A stretch of 64,000 nucleotides of DNA from Chenopodium formosanum. Its lineage: Eukaryota; Streptophyta; Magnoliopsida; Caryophyllales; Amaranthaceae. A model generated the notes under the pieces. It had not been told where the DNA came from. It ran no database searches and was given only the letters and a program-made list of their open reading frames with translations. Positions 1 to 12,400 of the stretch are shown in pieces. Where the stretch lies: the NCBI GenBank assembly GCA_024500155.1, contig CM044874.1, forward strand, positions 1,491,001 to 1,555,000, in the 5' to 3' direction. The position numbers and the translations under genes are program-made. Each line of letters begins with the position of its first letter. Position 1 is the first letter of the stretch.

Positions 1-231
1 GGGACTATGCTTAATATTTATAAGTTTTACAACCTGGAAATCCAAATTTCTTAGTTATACAGTCCAAAAATTGAAAAAAAAAAAAAACATATTTACAATA
101 ACAACTTCACCTTCAAATATTCATTTTTGTTTTGAAAGTAATATACAATCAAAATTATCAAATAATTCATAAATGTGATTTCTAATTCACGATAATCCTA
201 ACAAATAAACAATTTCTTATTCAAATTTGGT

Positions 232-375
232 CAATAGCGGATCCATAGATTCAAAGTTTTTAAACCCGTGACAATTTAATTTATATTGAGATATATAATA
301 AAATCAAACACCTTTACCCGAAATTCCTACTATAACCAATAATTTAGGGTTGTAATGTATGCATTTATATATATT

Positions 376-449
<74 letters not shown>

Positions 450-681
450 AGAAACATGCAAGAAAAGAGGAAAACTTTAAAATAAAAATAAGAAGAAAAA
501 AATGTTGGTCAAAGGGATTGAACCCATGACCATGGAGACTACTAGTAAGCCCTGAAACCATTGAATCAAACCCTTTTTCTTATGGTTTTTGCTGCACATA
601 TTTAGTTTCAACTAATTTTTTTTTTTTTATTGAAGTGGGGGGACAGCTGTCCCCCCTTGTACCCCCCTCCCTCCGCCACTG
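232..681. mobile_element. hAT-like non-autonomous element with CAGTGGCGGA-type ends
   Basis: The right end reads CTCCGCCACTG (671-681); inverted, it is the CAGTGGCGGA terminus seen at two other places in this window. The left end at 232 (CAATAGCGGATCC) is a degraded version. Just inside the right end is a perfect 20-bp palindrome at 637-656 (six G, ACAGCTGT, six C), then a T-rich tract, then a tRNA-like stretch at about 505-585 on the minus strand with a B-box-like GGGTTCAATCCC. A long TA tract (378-447) lies inside. No 8-bp TSD can be matched, so the element is probably old or its left end is wrong. Confidence 0.5.
378..447. repeat. (TA)n microsatellite
   Basis: About 70 bp of alternating TA. 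Its only open frame is an artefactual IYIYIY repeat. Confidence 0.95.
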
Positions 682-1594
682 TAGTCTTGAGATGAGTTTT
701 GAAATCCAAAACTCATCTTAAGACTCTACAAAGAGGGCAAAATCTTTTAGTTATTACCAATAGTGAGTTGCCAACTCACCCTCTTAAAAAAAATTATTAA
801 AAAAATAAATATATATGTAAATGAATGTTAATAATATTAATAGATAAGCAAATTTGAAGTGAGTCATGGAATAACGTGTGAAATTGGAGTAAGTTTTGTA
901 TGAATCTGAATTAAAAAAAATTATTAAAAGTTAGTGGAAATCTGATGTGACCGAGTGTGGAGTATAAGTCAATCTTGGGATAAACTTAACCTTATGAGCC
1001 AAAATAACCCTCTAAAACCTTATAGGAATATCTTTCGACACGCAATTTGAGAAAAAAATATCAATGGGCGATCGCTAATGGAATCCTAACAGAAACCATA
1101 ATAATATGATAGCAAAATTCATATTTTTGTGTGTTTTGGTAGTTGTAAAATAAAATAAAATTTTACCTAGGTAGCAAAAAAATCAAAGTGGTGCTTTTTA
1201 ACAATAACAAAAGACAAATGTCTTCATAACCAAATTTCTTCATAATATTTGTCTATTTTCGACCATTTTTTTTATTAATTTCTTTATGATTTCGTTATGC
1301 ATTTTGGTAAATTTGCATTATTGTTTGAGTGTAGCAAGTGCCTCGGGATTTGTCCAAGTTTAGTTTTTTGAGTTAGTAATTCTAATGTAGACTTCCATGA
1401 AATCCAAAAGGAGATTTATTATTCTATTACAATGGGATAAATTTTGACAATATTTTTTTCATAAATATAAGAAATCAATAAAACGAAAATTGTAACTTTG
1501 CTAATAAAGTTTTGAGTAATTTCAATGACATAATAATATTACTCCATAAGTTGATTCTTCAACCCCCTATATGCAAATTAATTAACACCTCATA
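682..1594. other. AT-rich intergenic DNA, no gene seen
   Basis: This stretch has A/T runs and no long open frame, splice-like structure or recognisable protein. Confidence 0.6.
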
Positions 1595-1850
1595 CTCCCT
1601 TCGTATTCAAATAAATGAAACGTGTTTTTTATGCACGCATGTCAATGTAATACTTTAAATGATAATATCTTTAATTATCAATAGGTAAAAGTATAACAAT
1701 TGAATATTAATAAATTATTCGCAAGGACGACTCCAACAAGTACCCACAATACAATTTATTTTTTGTATAAATCACAAACATTAGTCAAACTAAATTAGAA
1801 AAACATTAAAAAAAAGTCAAAACGTTTCATTTATTTAAACACAGAGAGAG
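1595..1850. mobile_element. Stowaway-like MITE
   Basis: The ends are inverted repeats (CTCCCTTCGTATTCAAATAA on the left, and its complement around TTATTTAAACACAGAGAGAG on the right), flanked on both sides by TA. About 256 bp with no coding capacity. The TA target and CTCCCT-type termini are those of Tc1/mariner-derived Stowaway elements. Confidence 0.65.
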
Positions 1851-1852
1851 TA

Positions 1853-2583
1853 ATTACCAAGACAATGAATCTATGACTACCATCACTTTTATTGTGGTTT
1901 GTACTCGTGTTGGAGGGCATAAGGGTATAGTTTCAGCAGATTACCATCAGGTGGAAGTGATGGGGAAACTCCCGACAATGAGCTACGTGAGAGTCTCGAA
2001 CCTCACACAGTCACACCTGGGATTCAGAGGCTTTGTGAAGTTTATAATCGAACTGATAACATAACACAACGAACCTATTGATAATCCACAACATGGTGAC
2101 TGAATTAGAGGAAAGATTCAATACCTTCCATGTGACATACTTCGTATTAGGCTTACAGATTGTAATCTAGTTAATCCACAACGACCACAAGGAATGATCA
2201 CACAGACCATACAAACATGTTTTACGAAATACACCAAAACTGAAACAAGCCACATAGAAGGATATATACGTGTATAAATCATCTAATTACGGCACTACTC
2301 CACATCCATCACTCTAAATGAGTCTTGCCGAGCAACAAATTGATCAAGCCATATATATTTTCTTTACAATGAAGTGAACGTTGGTGTAATATTGACAACT
2401 TGTGTATTTCCTTTATTTCTGAACAAGAACATGTTCCCTCACTAACATGCTATCTCTTTCAATAATCATCCTGAGCTAATCATCAAGTTCTCCAACTAAT
2501 CAAAAGATATTACACAAAAAAGAGGAAGAGAAGAAAATAACCGTCTATTGAATGTTTCAACACAAAATTTTACCCGATTATCT
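1853..2583. other. 3' flank and probable 3' UTR of the kinase gene
   Basis: This lies downstream of the kinase stop codon (transcription is leftward). The first few hundred bases below 2583 probably contain the 3' UTR. The remainder shows no gene I can support. Confidence 0.45.
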
Positions 2584-5500
2584 TCATTGTAAGTTCCTTG
2601 TCCTCTTTGTAGCAGCAAAAAGCTGGCGAATGAATGAGAATTTCCCCCTAGCACGTGCTGAGAACTCGGTAATGGCACCATTACTTGTTGAAGCAGCCTG
2701 ATTGGCCTCTGATTCTGGCAAGCACGGCTGTGGAGGAGGTGCTGGTGGTTGGAGTGTAAAGAGATATTGATTTAACATGCGGATAATCTGACTGAAGCTA
2801 GGCCGTAAGTTAGGGTCTTCGACCCAACATGACTGTATGATGAATGCAAGTTCTGGGGCTATATCATCTGGAATTTTTGGTCTCTCTTGCTGCATTGATA
2901 ATAAGACGAGAAAATTACTCGGAAACTCACATTAAAAGACATATATCATAGTTATATGGAATTATACGGATACTACTATGGGCTAGGGCATTTAGCTTTT
3001 AACAAAGGACAGCCCGAACTTTGTATAAAGGCCCCCTTCAAAACTGGATTATTAACATACTCCCTCGAACTCTCAATAATCTTCCTGCGTTTTTGCTCGT
3101 CTCAATAAACATTGTATCTCCATCATATCAAGCCATCAACCTTCCTCTCACAACTCCCAACATTTACTCATACTACATTCCCTCGTACTACTTTTTCTCT
3201 ACACTTCCAAAATTTGAGTATATTTCACCAATTTTTTTTTCTTAATTACCATTCAATAACAATACATTCTTTTTAAGATCAAACAAAATCTTGTAAGAAA
3301 ACGATAAAGAAATTCTGAGTTAAATGAAGAGAGATGCATACTTCAGCAACCTCCAAGTAGGATCAACCCAATGTAAAGTACATACACAATAACAAGCCCC
3401 TAGTAAGGATCCGTGTTCTGGGAAAGTCAAGAGAGGTCCAAATGGATTGTAGCCTTTCTAACCCTTATCCAGATAAAAGTAACATACAGTAATCTAGAAT
3501 AAACATAATATTTGAAGACATTGCTCTATATTGAAACAGTCGCAAACTAAAAGTAAACCATGCTAAAAAAAACACAAAGGTTCGCTAATACTAAAATTTT
3601 TAGGGTGTCCCAGTTCTAAGTTAGGCAGTTAGCATCCTACTTTCGGCAAGATTTTTCAAAAGTCAGAATCCACGCCTACTTAGTCACTTCAAACTCTTCA
3701 CTTTTCATCCTATTTTATCTTTGTGGCTTTGAACCCTCAAGCAAAGTTGACTTACAATAGGGACGGAGAGAGTAGTTAGGAAACAGGTTTAAACAACGGG
3801 ACTACAAGAAGCAAATTAAAGAAAGCGTCCATAAAAACATAAGGTGCAAATAATTAAAAAGAAGAATCATTATATGCTGTGCACAATGACACCTAGCAGC
3901 AGCAGAAAGATTTTAACTCTACACACCTTAAATGCTGCAGCATATGCAGCTTGTAAATTGGACATTCCTTCAAAAGGCATGCGATTAGTCAACAACTCCC
4001 ACAGGACAATTCCAAAACTGTACACATCTACCCTGTTGTTGTAATGCTTCTTTTCTCCTTGGCGTAAAGTGACTGTGCTGTACAACTGCAAGAACAAACC
4101 AGTATGCATATATAAGGTTATCATAGACTACAGAAGGAACCTCAGACAATGTTCTGGCCTGATTTAAAGCCTATAGTATCTTCAACAACTTTATAAACCT
4201 TTGTCTGTTCAAGGAATATGGAAATTACATTTCTTTATTTCTTTAGAAAATATCCTAAGGACTAAAAGACTGGGACGTTAACTTTAGACAAGTTCAAAGG
4301 AAAAATTAGCTTTTACAAGGGCTAAGCTAACAACTAAGAAAGTTAGAATAGGTTCAAACTACAAATTAGGAAAAATAAGCTCAGATAAGGGATAGAAAGT
4401 TCAGATAAGGGTTCTCATGTAAAAAGAAGGAAATTTAAACCAGGAAATACATCCACATCAATCCAAATTCTCTAAATGTAAAAGGCAATTACTTCGTGGA
4501 TCTATATGAATTATAAAATATCATAGTGCATACGATTTACCAAAAGGATAAAAGAAATCATGGGATCAACATAATCTAGCAAATTAAATACTAGTCTACA
4601 AGACAGTATATTACAGAGCATTAGACACAACTAAAATAACTAATAGTAAATCCTACATTATGCCAGAAGCTAGAACATGGCATCCTTCGGTTGTTAAATT
4701 GAGTGGATGGGCACATAGAAGAAGAGAAAGCACCTAAGGGAGGACATAGTAGTCTCTTGGTCAATCAACTGATTTAAATAACCTATACAACAATGAAAAT
4801 CCTTGCTCTGGACTATCATGGTTCCACCCTATAACTAATTTAAGAACTAAAGTACTAAAAGAACATAATCTAGCTAGAATCTCTTATATGACTATTCTGT
4901 TGACTCCAATTAAATAGCTTAAACCAAAGTGATATGTCGGCAAGACATGCCTAAAAACTGAGGATCGTCGTATATTGCAATATAAAGTATACAATTAGAG
5001 GAACACATGGCAATTGTTTAGGGGGATTCAAGAAAGGGAAAGGCAACCAACTACCATGATTCCCCTTATCATTTATTAGGCTAATTTAATTATTCGCTTT
5101 ACCCCTTCCATTCTCCCACTTTCTTCTACCATGATTCCCACACCCCCAAGTAATCATCCTAACTCTTCTACACCCAACCAACTTAACTACCACTATGACC
5201 ACCCCAATACACCAAAACACCACCATCTAATGCCGGAATAATTAACCTCTGCCAAAACCACCCCAACCACCGAAAAAGTGACCAACACGAAACCAACATA
5301 ACCCCTGATGTCGCCGCACCCTTCAAAAACACTCACCCACTTATATAAAAAAAAATAATAATCAAGCAAAACCTTAATCCCATAAGAGGGGTCAGCTACA
5401 TGAACCAAATTTGATAATTCTGTGTAATAATAATAATAAATTAATAAAAAAAATAAAATTCAAAAACACCCACCACCACTAATCCACCACCCAACCACCT

Positions 5501-8500
5501 ACAAAACCACCACCCACCACTGAAAACCAACCCCACCTACCGAACACATATCCAACTCACACGAAACCACACTTCCACCACCATCCAACCTTCCCACTTT
5601 CACCAAACCACTTCAATAAGAACCCGTAACCATGCCAGTAAAGCCTAAATACAATTAAAACAACTCTAAACATTTAAAAGCACACCACTTACTCTAAAAT
5701 CAACCCTGAACATCAAGAAATTCCATCAAAAATAATACTTCCTTTGTTCCCTTAATATTGCAACATGGGGAAGGGGCACATATTATAAGAAGAGGAGAGA
5801 GAGATAGAGAGGAATAAAGATAAGGTACCATTTGATGAGGATAGAGAAAGAGAAAACATGTGCAAATAAGGTAATGTTGCAATATATGTAAAATTTTCTA
5901 AAATGGTAATTGTTGCAATATGTGTGGAATGGAGGAAGTAAATCTAAAAGAAAGAGAAGAGAGAGAAGTGGGTGCAACATATATAGGGAGAGGGGTGGTG
6001 GCATCGGTCCAACAATTGTGGAAGGAGGGCGCCGGTGTTGGAAGCATAGAGCCGACAAAGGAATGGCACTAGTAGACTAGTAGTGGTGGAGAATAAAGGT
6101 AGTGGCGGTCGTAGATGGAAGGATAGATATACATGGTTTCCCTTTACTATTTTTTTTTTTTTTTTAATAAAAGACAAAAAAGAAAACCTAGGAGAATTAA
6201 AGGAGTTGCTTTCCTTTCTCCTTCTTTCCTTTACCCCTTTACAAACCAAACACCATATAACTAGACATGTTGTAGCCCTCTTCCTATAATAATTTACATA
6301 GAGTTCAAGGTGCAAAAATACGGCCGCATTGTTTCAGTACAGCCATATTGTAAAGGATTTTCAATTGATTAATCCAAAATCTTACAGTTCAATATAAGTT
6401 GCATCAAAAACCCGCGATCTCATCAGAATCAAATGATTCAACATATCAAACATTACATCCCGTGTTTCACTCAAAAATTACTTGCTATTTTTAGATAGAG
6501 CGAAAGTTTCCTCACGTCTCCCCAATAGAGGCTTTATGCCTCTAATAGTCTAACAACACTAATAAATTACAATTATTGTAAAATTCTAAATAGACTTTGT
6601 AATCAAATTCATATTGCGACAACCGCGTCATGATCTGCAATCAATGCATCAACTCTAGTCTTGCCACGCAAGGCCGTTCTAGGGATCATGACCAAAACTG
6701 TATTTTCGAACCATATTTGAGATCATCCAACAAAAATCAATTTACCGCTCAAAAAATTAAACAAAAACTAAAACCTACCTCAGGAGCCATCCAGCGATAC
6801 GTCCCAGTTTCTGCAGTCATCATCTCGGTCAGAGTTTCTTCTCTCGCAAGACCAAAATCTGCTAGCTTCACAGACTTGTGATTGGCAGTAAGCAGCAAAT
6901 TATCTGCAAACAGCATAACAATAGACAATCGATATAGAGTCTCCACAATGAACAAAAAGTTGTCACAACATAAGTAAGCAAACAAATCAAGAAAAAGAGT
7001 TATTTGCATTACAACCTGAAAGGCTGAAATGATTAAATATACGTAGTTTATACTTCAGAAACGCACTCAGCAACAGAAAATGAGAGCAAAAGCAGCAAAA
7101 CTTCATCATACAGTTGTAAATCAAGTAGAATAAAATGAGAAATAAAATTAAAAAATCTAGTTTTAATGCTTCAATCTCATTACATCCCAAGTCTACCAAA
7201 CAAGGTTATATGGACAAAAAAAAATACATATGGTAGTTGATATTTAATTCACTTCCTAATATATCAGTATGTAAAATAGTCTACAAACAAAGGATAGTCC
7301 TGGCAATACCAGGCTTTAAATCTCTGTGTATGATTCCATTAGCATGCAGACAGTCCATTGCACGAGCAATGTCAAGTGCATAACTCAACACCACATCTAG
7401 CTCTAGCTGATTTGGACGAAGACTGTTCAAGTACTTCCGCAATGATAGGCCTGGTAACAATTCTGTAACTATAACCATCAATGGGTCTTTGCAAGCTCCG
7501 ATAAACTGCAATGAAAAATAATGGGTAAATATATGACATGCTTGAAGTAGATTTCCAACCACAAAAATACAGCAAAATACAAGCTTCTCTGCTTCAACAA
7601 ATAGAAGGAATAGGGAGGTTTGAAAAAGAAAAAGGGACACAAACAATTCACCAATCAAATATTAAAGACCTGCCTTGACGAGGTTCTCATGCTTAACTCT
7701 AGACATCATGTTAACCTCCCGTATAAAGCGGCTTTCGAGCAAAGCCCTCTCATCAGTAGTACTCCCACGGTTAAGAACTTTAATAGCCACAATTCTGTCA
7801 CCATATCTGCATTAAGGCAAAGGAAGTATTAATTACTACATCAATAAGGCAATAACTCATAGTACATACCAAAGCAATGCCCATACGGTGCTACACAAAG
7901 GCCCTCAACAATAACAGTCACATAGCACAACCTTATAAAGCACCACACCAAAAATTTATCAACAAGACATCATTTATCAAGTCAAATGTAGGACTTAAAG
8001 AATGAAATTCAGTGTATCATAATGTTTTTAGCTTCATAAGCATCATTAACTAAGTGCACTATGAAAAATTGAAAATCATAGGAATAACTCGGTGCATTAT
8101 ACTTCGCAATATTTGTAGCTTCCTACCCACCTTTCTTACACAAAACAAAAATGCTCACACTTTACAACTATGCTATACTTTCATATCCCCATCGAAAATA
8201 CCAATTGTAATAGGGCCAAGACAGCATACATCCGGAACTAATCTCAGGCCAGCTTTACTATTGTATGAAGTTTATAGAGCTCATCTTATCTCTCCCCACC
8301 CCACCCCACCCCCCTTCATTCTAAAACAGAAAAATGGTTACACTTTACAACTATCCTATTCTTTCATACCCCAATCTTAAATAATAACAGATAACAGTAA
8401 CCGGGGTAAGACGGCATACATCTGGACCTCATCGGACCTAATCTCGAGCCTGTTGGAGGCACTAATACCGGGTTGTTGCTGCGACTGATGTTATTGTTAC

Positions 8501-9008
8501 AGTCTAATTAGCATGATGACAGCATACAAATCTACTCTTAACTTCAGCCCCCTATAATTTTTTTAACTGTTTTATTGGCCAAAGTAAAACTAAAACAGTT
8601 ACAAGAAAAAACACAATTCAGCAAACATTTACAGACATCAGCAATTACTTAGCCAATTAATCAATTAATAATACAACAAACATCATAAATTCAAAATTAC
8701 CATAGACTTAAACATAAACACACTAAATTAAGCAACTTTAAAACACTATTAACAATACGATCACAAAAAAGGGAATAATTAACAGCACAAAATCATGAAA
8801 ATAACAATTTCACTTTTTCTTTCTTTTGGTTAAATTAATCTGACCTGCCTTCATAAACCTTGCCATGAGCTCCTTCCCCAACTTTGGACCCAATAAACAA
8901 CAACCTCGGGTCAACCAGAAGACTCTCATCAAGTGACCCGGTGATCGACCCGTTTCTAGAATTCGGGTTGTTTGACCCACAATCATTCTCTTCTCTTCCA
9001 ATACTCAT
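2584..9008 (-). CDS. Raf-like (MAPKKK-type) Ser/Thr protein kinase, six exons
   Basis: Coding exons, minus strand: 8845-9008, 7674-7806, 7310-7505, 6779-6903, 3927-4085 and 2584-2889. They join in frame to 360 codons plus stop. The product is a cytosolic-type protein kinase of the plant Raf-like group, closest by recall to Arabidopsis At5g01850 and ATN1; it transfers phosphate from ATP to Ser/Thr. Visible motifs: glycine loop GEGAHGKV (44-51), VAIK lysine K64, helix-C glutamate E85, HRDLKPDN (159-166, catalytic D161), DFG (180-182), APE (204-206) and CWVEDPNLRPSF in exon 6. The tail is short, proline-rich then basic. There is no signal peptide or membrane segment. The ATG at 9008 was chosen because the only upstream in-frame initiator is a TTG at 9017. 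Introns are 1038, 168, 406, 2693 and 1037 bp; intron 2 starts with GC. An RTE retrotransposon sits 370 bp upstream of the ATG. Substrate and pathway cannot be inferred. Confidence 0.93.
5360..5412 (-). mobile_element. RTE-type 3' tail fragment (truncated LINE or SINE)
   Basis: The segment matches the 3' end of the full RTE at 9380-9450 almost base for base: CCTTAATCCCATAAGAGGGG, then a GTCAGCT segment, then ATGAACCAAATTTGAT. It is flanked by A/AAT-rich sequence. It is either a 5'-truncated RTE copy or a SINE borrowing the RTE tail. It sits in kinase intron 4. Confidence 0.7.
5737..5938. mobile_element. Stowaway-like MITE in kinase intron 4
   Basis: Inverted ends (CTTCCTTTGTTCCCTTAATA on the left; the right end TATGTGTGGAATGGAGGAAG is its approximate complement) are flanked by TA on each side. 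Both arms contain TTGCAAT-type inner repeats. 202 bp, non-coding. Confidence 0.65.
7506..7673 (-). other. Kinase intron 2 with non-canonical GC donor
   Basis: Exon 2 must end at AAG (…NLVK) to join exon 3 (FIGACK…) in the correct frame. The bases after AAG are GCAGGTC, a GC-AG donor with good downstream U1 pairing. The nearby GT donor four bases later would shift the frame and destroy kinase subdomain V. The acceptor is TTGCAG at 7506-7511. Confidence 0.8.
8128..8495 (+). repeat. Two diverged SINE-like repeats in kinase intron 1
   Basis: Two segments (about 8128-8255 and 8318-8450) share blocks such as CACTTTACAACTAT, then CTTTCATA.CCC, then AAGAC.GCATACATC.GGA. The second ends in TACCGGGTTGTTGCTG, resembling the TTG-rich 3' end of Au-type plant SINEs. 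Family assignment is from memory of that tail motif and is tentative. Confidence 0.45.
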
Positions 9009-9376
9009 ACTCTTCAATTAATTTTCTCAAAAAATCCCTGAATGCCTCATTTCAAAAAAAAAAAAAAAAAATCCCCAGAAAAACCCAAAAAAATCAAACT
9101 AATTTTTTAAAAATAAACCTTTTAATGTTGCATCAAAAGAAGAATCCGGGGTTTATCAACCCCATAAAAACCCAAATTTTCTCTCTCTCCTGAATAGTCA
9201 AATGTTGAATTTTTTTGGAAATTACCAAAATAACAAACAAACAAACAACAATACTATTATACTATTCTTTTTCTTGAAATTTCTTGATTGAACTTGAAGT
9301 TTTTTAGTACCCGAAAATGGAAGCAAAATTGTGGGGAGGAAAAAGGGTAGCAAAAAGAACAGAGAAACTTACACTT
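9009..9376 (-). promoter_or_regulatory. Kinase 5' leader, lower part
   Basis: This is the sequence between the kinase ATG and the 3' end of the RTE insertion. It ends in the left copy of the 14-bp target-site duplication (9363-9376). Before the insertion it was continuous with 12761-13060, where the minus strand shows GA-rich, leader-like sequence. The original transcription start is therefore probably beyond the retrotransposon. Inference; no TATA box was assigned. Confidence 0.4.
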
Positions 9377-9478
9377 TCAATCAATCAATCAATCAAAGCC
9401 TTAATCCCAAAAGTGGGGTCGGCTAACATGAACCAAATTTGATTATTCCGTGTAGTCATCAACATAAATCTTTCTCCT

Positions 9479-12400
9479 TCATCCCTTACGATCCAAAACT
9501 TCATCCTCACGTAAATCCATGCACTTCATATCCTTCCTCACTCCTTCCAACCAAGTCATCTTTGGTCTCCCTCTTCCTCGTTTAATCCCTCCATGGTCCC
9601 ACTCTTCCACTCTTCGCACCGGTGCACCCTCGGGTCTCCGTCTTACATGTCCAAACCAACGCAGACGATTTTCCCTTAATTTATCTACAATGCCCGCCAC
9701 ACCTACTTTCTTGCGAATAACCTCATTTCTGATTCTATCTCTTAAAGTGTTTCCACACATCCACCTTAACATGCGCATTTCCGTAACCTCCATCTTTTTA
9801 ATATGCTCTTTCTTAGAAGCCCAACATTCTGTACCATAGAGCAACACTGGTCTTATGGCAGTCCTGTAGAATTTTCCCTTCAACTTTAAGGGAATGCTGC
9901 GGTCGCATAGCACTCCCGTAGCCGCTCTCCATTTAAGCCACCCTGACTTAATCCTGTGGGTCACGTCTTGATCAATGTCACCATTCTTCTGGATGATCGA
10001 CCCTAGGTACTTAAAACATTCACTCATGGTCAAATCCTTTCCATCCAAACTCACCACTTCATTGCTTGTCCCCCTCTGAGTGCCAAAACGACATACCAAA
10101 TATTCAGTCTTACTCCGACTTAGCTTAAACCCTCTAGATTCCAACCTTTGCCTCCATTGCTCCAACTTGACATTAACCCCATCCTTAGTCTCATCCACCA
10201 AAACGATATCATCTGCGAACAGCATACACCATGGAACCTCATCTTGAATTGGTCTAGTTAATTCGTCTAGAACCGTTGCAAAAAGAAAAGGGCTTAATGC
10301 AGACCCTTGATGCAATCCGATTGTAATAGGGAAATCTTTTGTCAACCCTCCGCATGTCCTCACATTTGTTGACACATCCCGATACATATCCTTAACTAGG
10401 TCTACATACCTTCGTGGGATACCTTTCTTCAACATTGCCCACCAAAGTATCTCTCTTGGCACCTTGTCATATGCCTTCTCTAAATCAATAAAGACCATAT
10501 GAAGATCTTTCTTCTTTACCCTATAAAACTCCATCATTTGTCTTATCAAATGGATTGCCTCCATAGTAGATCTCCCAGGCATAAAACCAAATTGGTTATC
10601 TGAAATGCTTGTGCATGCCCTCAACCTTTGTTCAATCACCCTTTCCCACAACTTCATAGTATGGCTCATAAGCTTAATTCCTCGATAGTTAGAACAATCT
10701 TGAGCGTCTCCTTTGTTTTTATAAACCGGGACCAAGGTGCTCTTCCTCCAATCTTGTGGGATCCTTGTAGCCGTCCATATCTTGTTGAAAAGGTTTGTTA
10801 ACCAATCAATACCAATCTTACCCAAACACCTCCACACCTCTATCGGTACCCCATCAGGGCCAACCGCCTTCTTAGGTTTCATCTTCCTCAGTCCAATCTC
10901 CACCTCTACTCTCCTAATCCTTCGCACATACTCCATGTTGATTTCTTCATCACTCATAGAGGTATCTCCTATCACAACTCCATTACTTCCATTAAATAAT
11001 TCATCGAAGTACCCCTTCCACCTGTCCTTGATGTCCTCCTCTTGCACTAGGACCATTTGGTTCTTATCTTTGACACACTTCACCATGCCAATATCCTTCC
11101 TTGCCTCTTGTCTTCTCTTTGCCATCTTATAAATGATCCTTTCTCCCTCCTTGGAATCAAGCTTTTCATAAACCTCCTGATATGCCTTTTCTTTTGCTTG
11201 GCGAACAGCTGCCTTTGCCTTACTCTTAGCCTCCTTATACGCTGCAAAGGTTTCATCACTCCTACATTTTCCTAAGGCTTGATAGCATTCCCTTTTTTGC
11301 TTAATTACTGCTTTCACCTCTTCATTCCACCACGAAGTATCTCTCTGTACCGAAGTTCTTCCCCTTACTTCCCCTAAGACCTCTTTGGCCACTCTTAGGA
11401 AACAGTTCTTCATTCGTAACCAGGTCATGTCCGGATCCACCTCTCCATCCCAATCCGCTTCTTCAATTACCTTTTCTGTAAAAACCTTAGCTTTTGTATC
11501 CCTTAGGGTCCACCATCTTATCCTTGGTTCTTCTTGTCTAACTTTTTTCTTCGCCTTCTCTTTCAGACGAATAGTCATTACCAATAGCCGGTGTTGGGTG
11601 ACCACACTCTCCCCTGGGATAACCTTACAGTTTATGCAACTTTGTCTATCTATGCTCCTTGTGAGCAGGAAGTCTATTTGAGTTGCATTTGCTCCATTCC
11701 GAAAAGTTATCAAGTGTGAATCCCTCTTCTTAAACCAAGTATTAGCCAAAATTAAATCATATGATTGGGCAAAATCCATAATAGCTTCACCACCGGCGTC
11801 CCTCTGCCCATACCCAAAGCCTCCATGGACACTCTCATAGCCATCTCGGCTCGCCCCAACGTGCCCATTTAGATCCCCTCCAATATATAACTTCTCTGAG
11901 TGGTGGACACCCTGCACCACCTCGTCTAGGTCCTCCCAAAATTGTCGTTTCTCTTCTGCATCTAAACCCACTTGGGGAGCATAAGCACTGATAACATTCA
12001 CAATCTCCTTGCCACATAGCAACTTCAGCCTTATCAACCTATCGTTCTTCCGATAGACCTCGATCACCTCTGTTGCCAACCTCTCATCGAGAACCACACC
12101 AACTCCGTTCCTAGCTCCACCATTCCTTGTTCTGTGGCTCGTTTCTTGCCCAACATACCATACCTTATACCCCAAAACCAAGCCTCGAGCTCCTTCTCCT
12201 GTCCATCTTGTCTCTTGGAGGCACATGATGTTCACGCGTCGTCTTTTCATTACTTCTACCAATTCTGCTGATTTTCCCGTAAGAGACCCCACATTCCAAG
12301 AACCAATCCGCAAACTAAATTCTTTTCTCCCACGCTCCCTCCTGATCCCAACTCCAAGTCCTTGATTATTTGACACCCCAATTGGGCAATATGGCGCGTC

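Larger units (their letters stand above)
4086..6778 (-). other. Kinase intron 4 (2.7 kb), carrying repeat insertions
   Basis: The donor follows the GAG codon of the APE motif (GAG|GTAGGT) and the acceptor is TTGCAG before LYSTV. It holds an RTE-type 3' tail fragment (5360-5412), a CCACC-rich low-complexity stretch (about 5460-5600) and a MITE (5737-5938). The length is explained by these insertions; no additional exon is needed for a complete kinase. Confidence 0.8.

Noticed and set aside
10737..11681. Several 70-130 codon plus-strand frames
   Set aside because: Antisense shadows of the RTE reverse transcriptase/endonuclease ORF.
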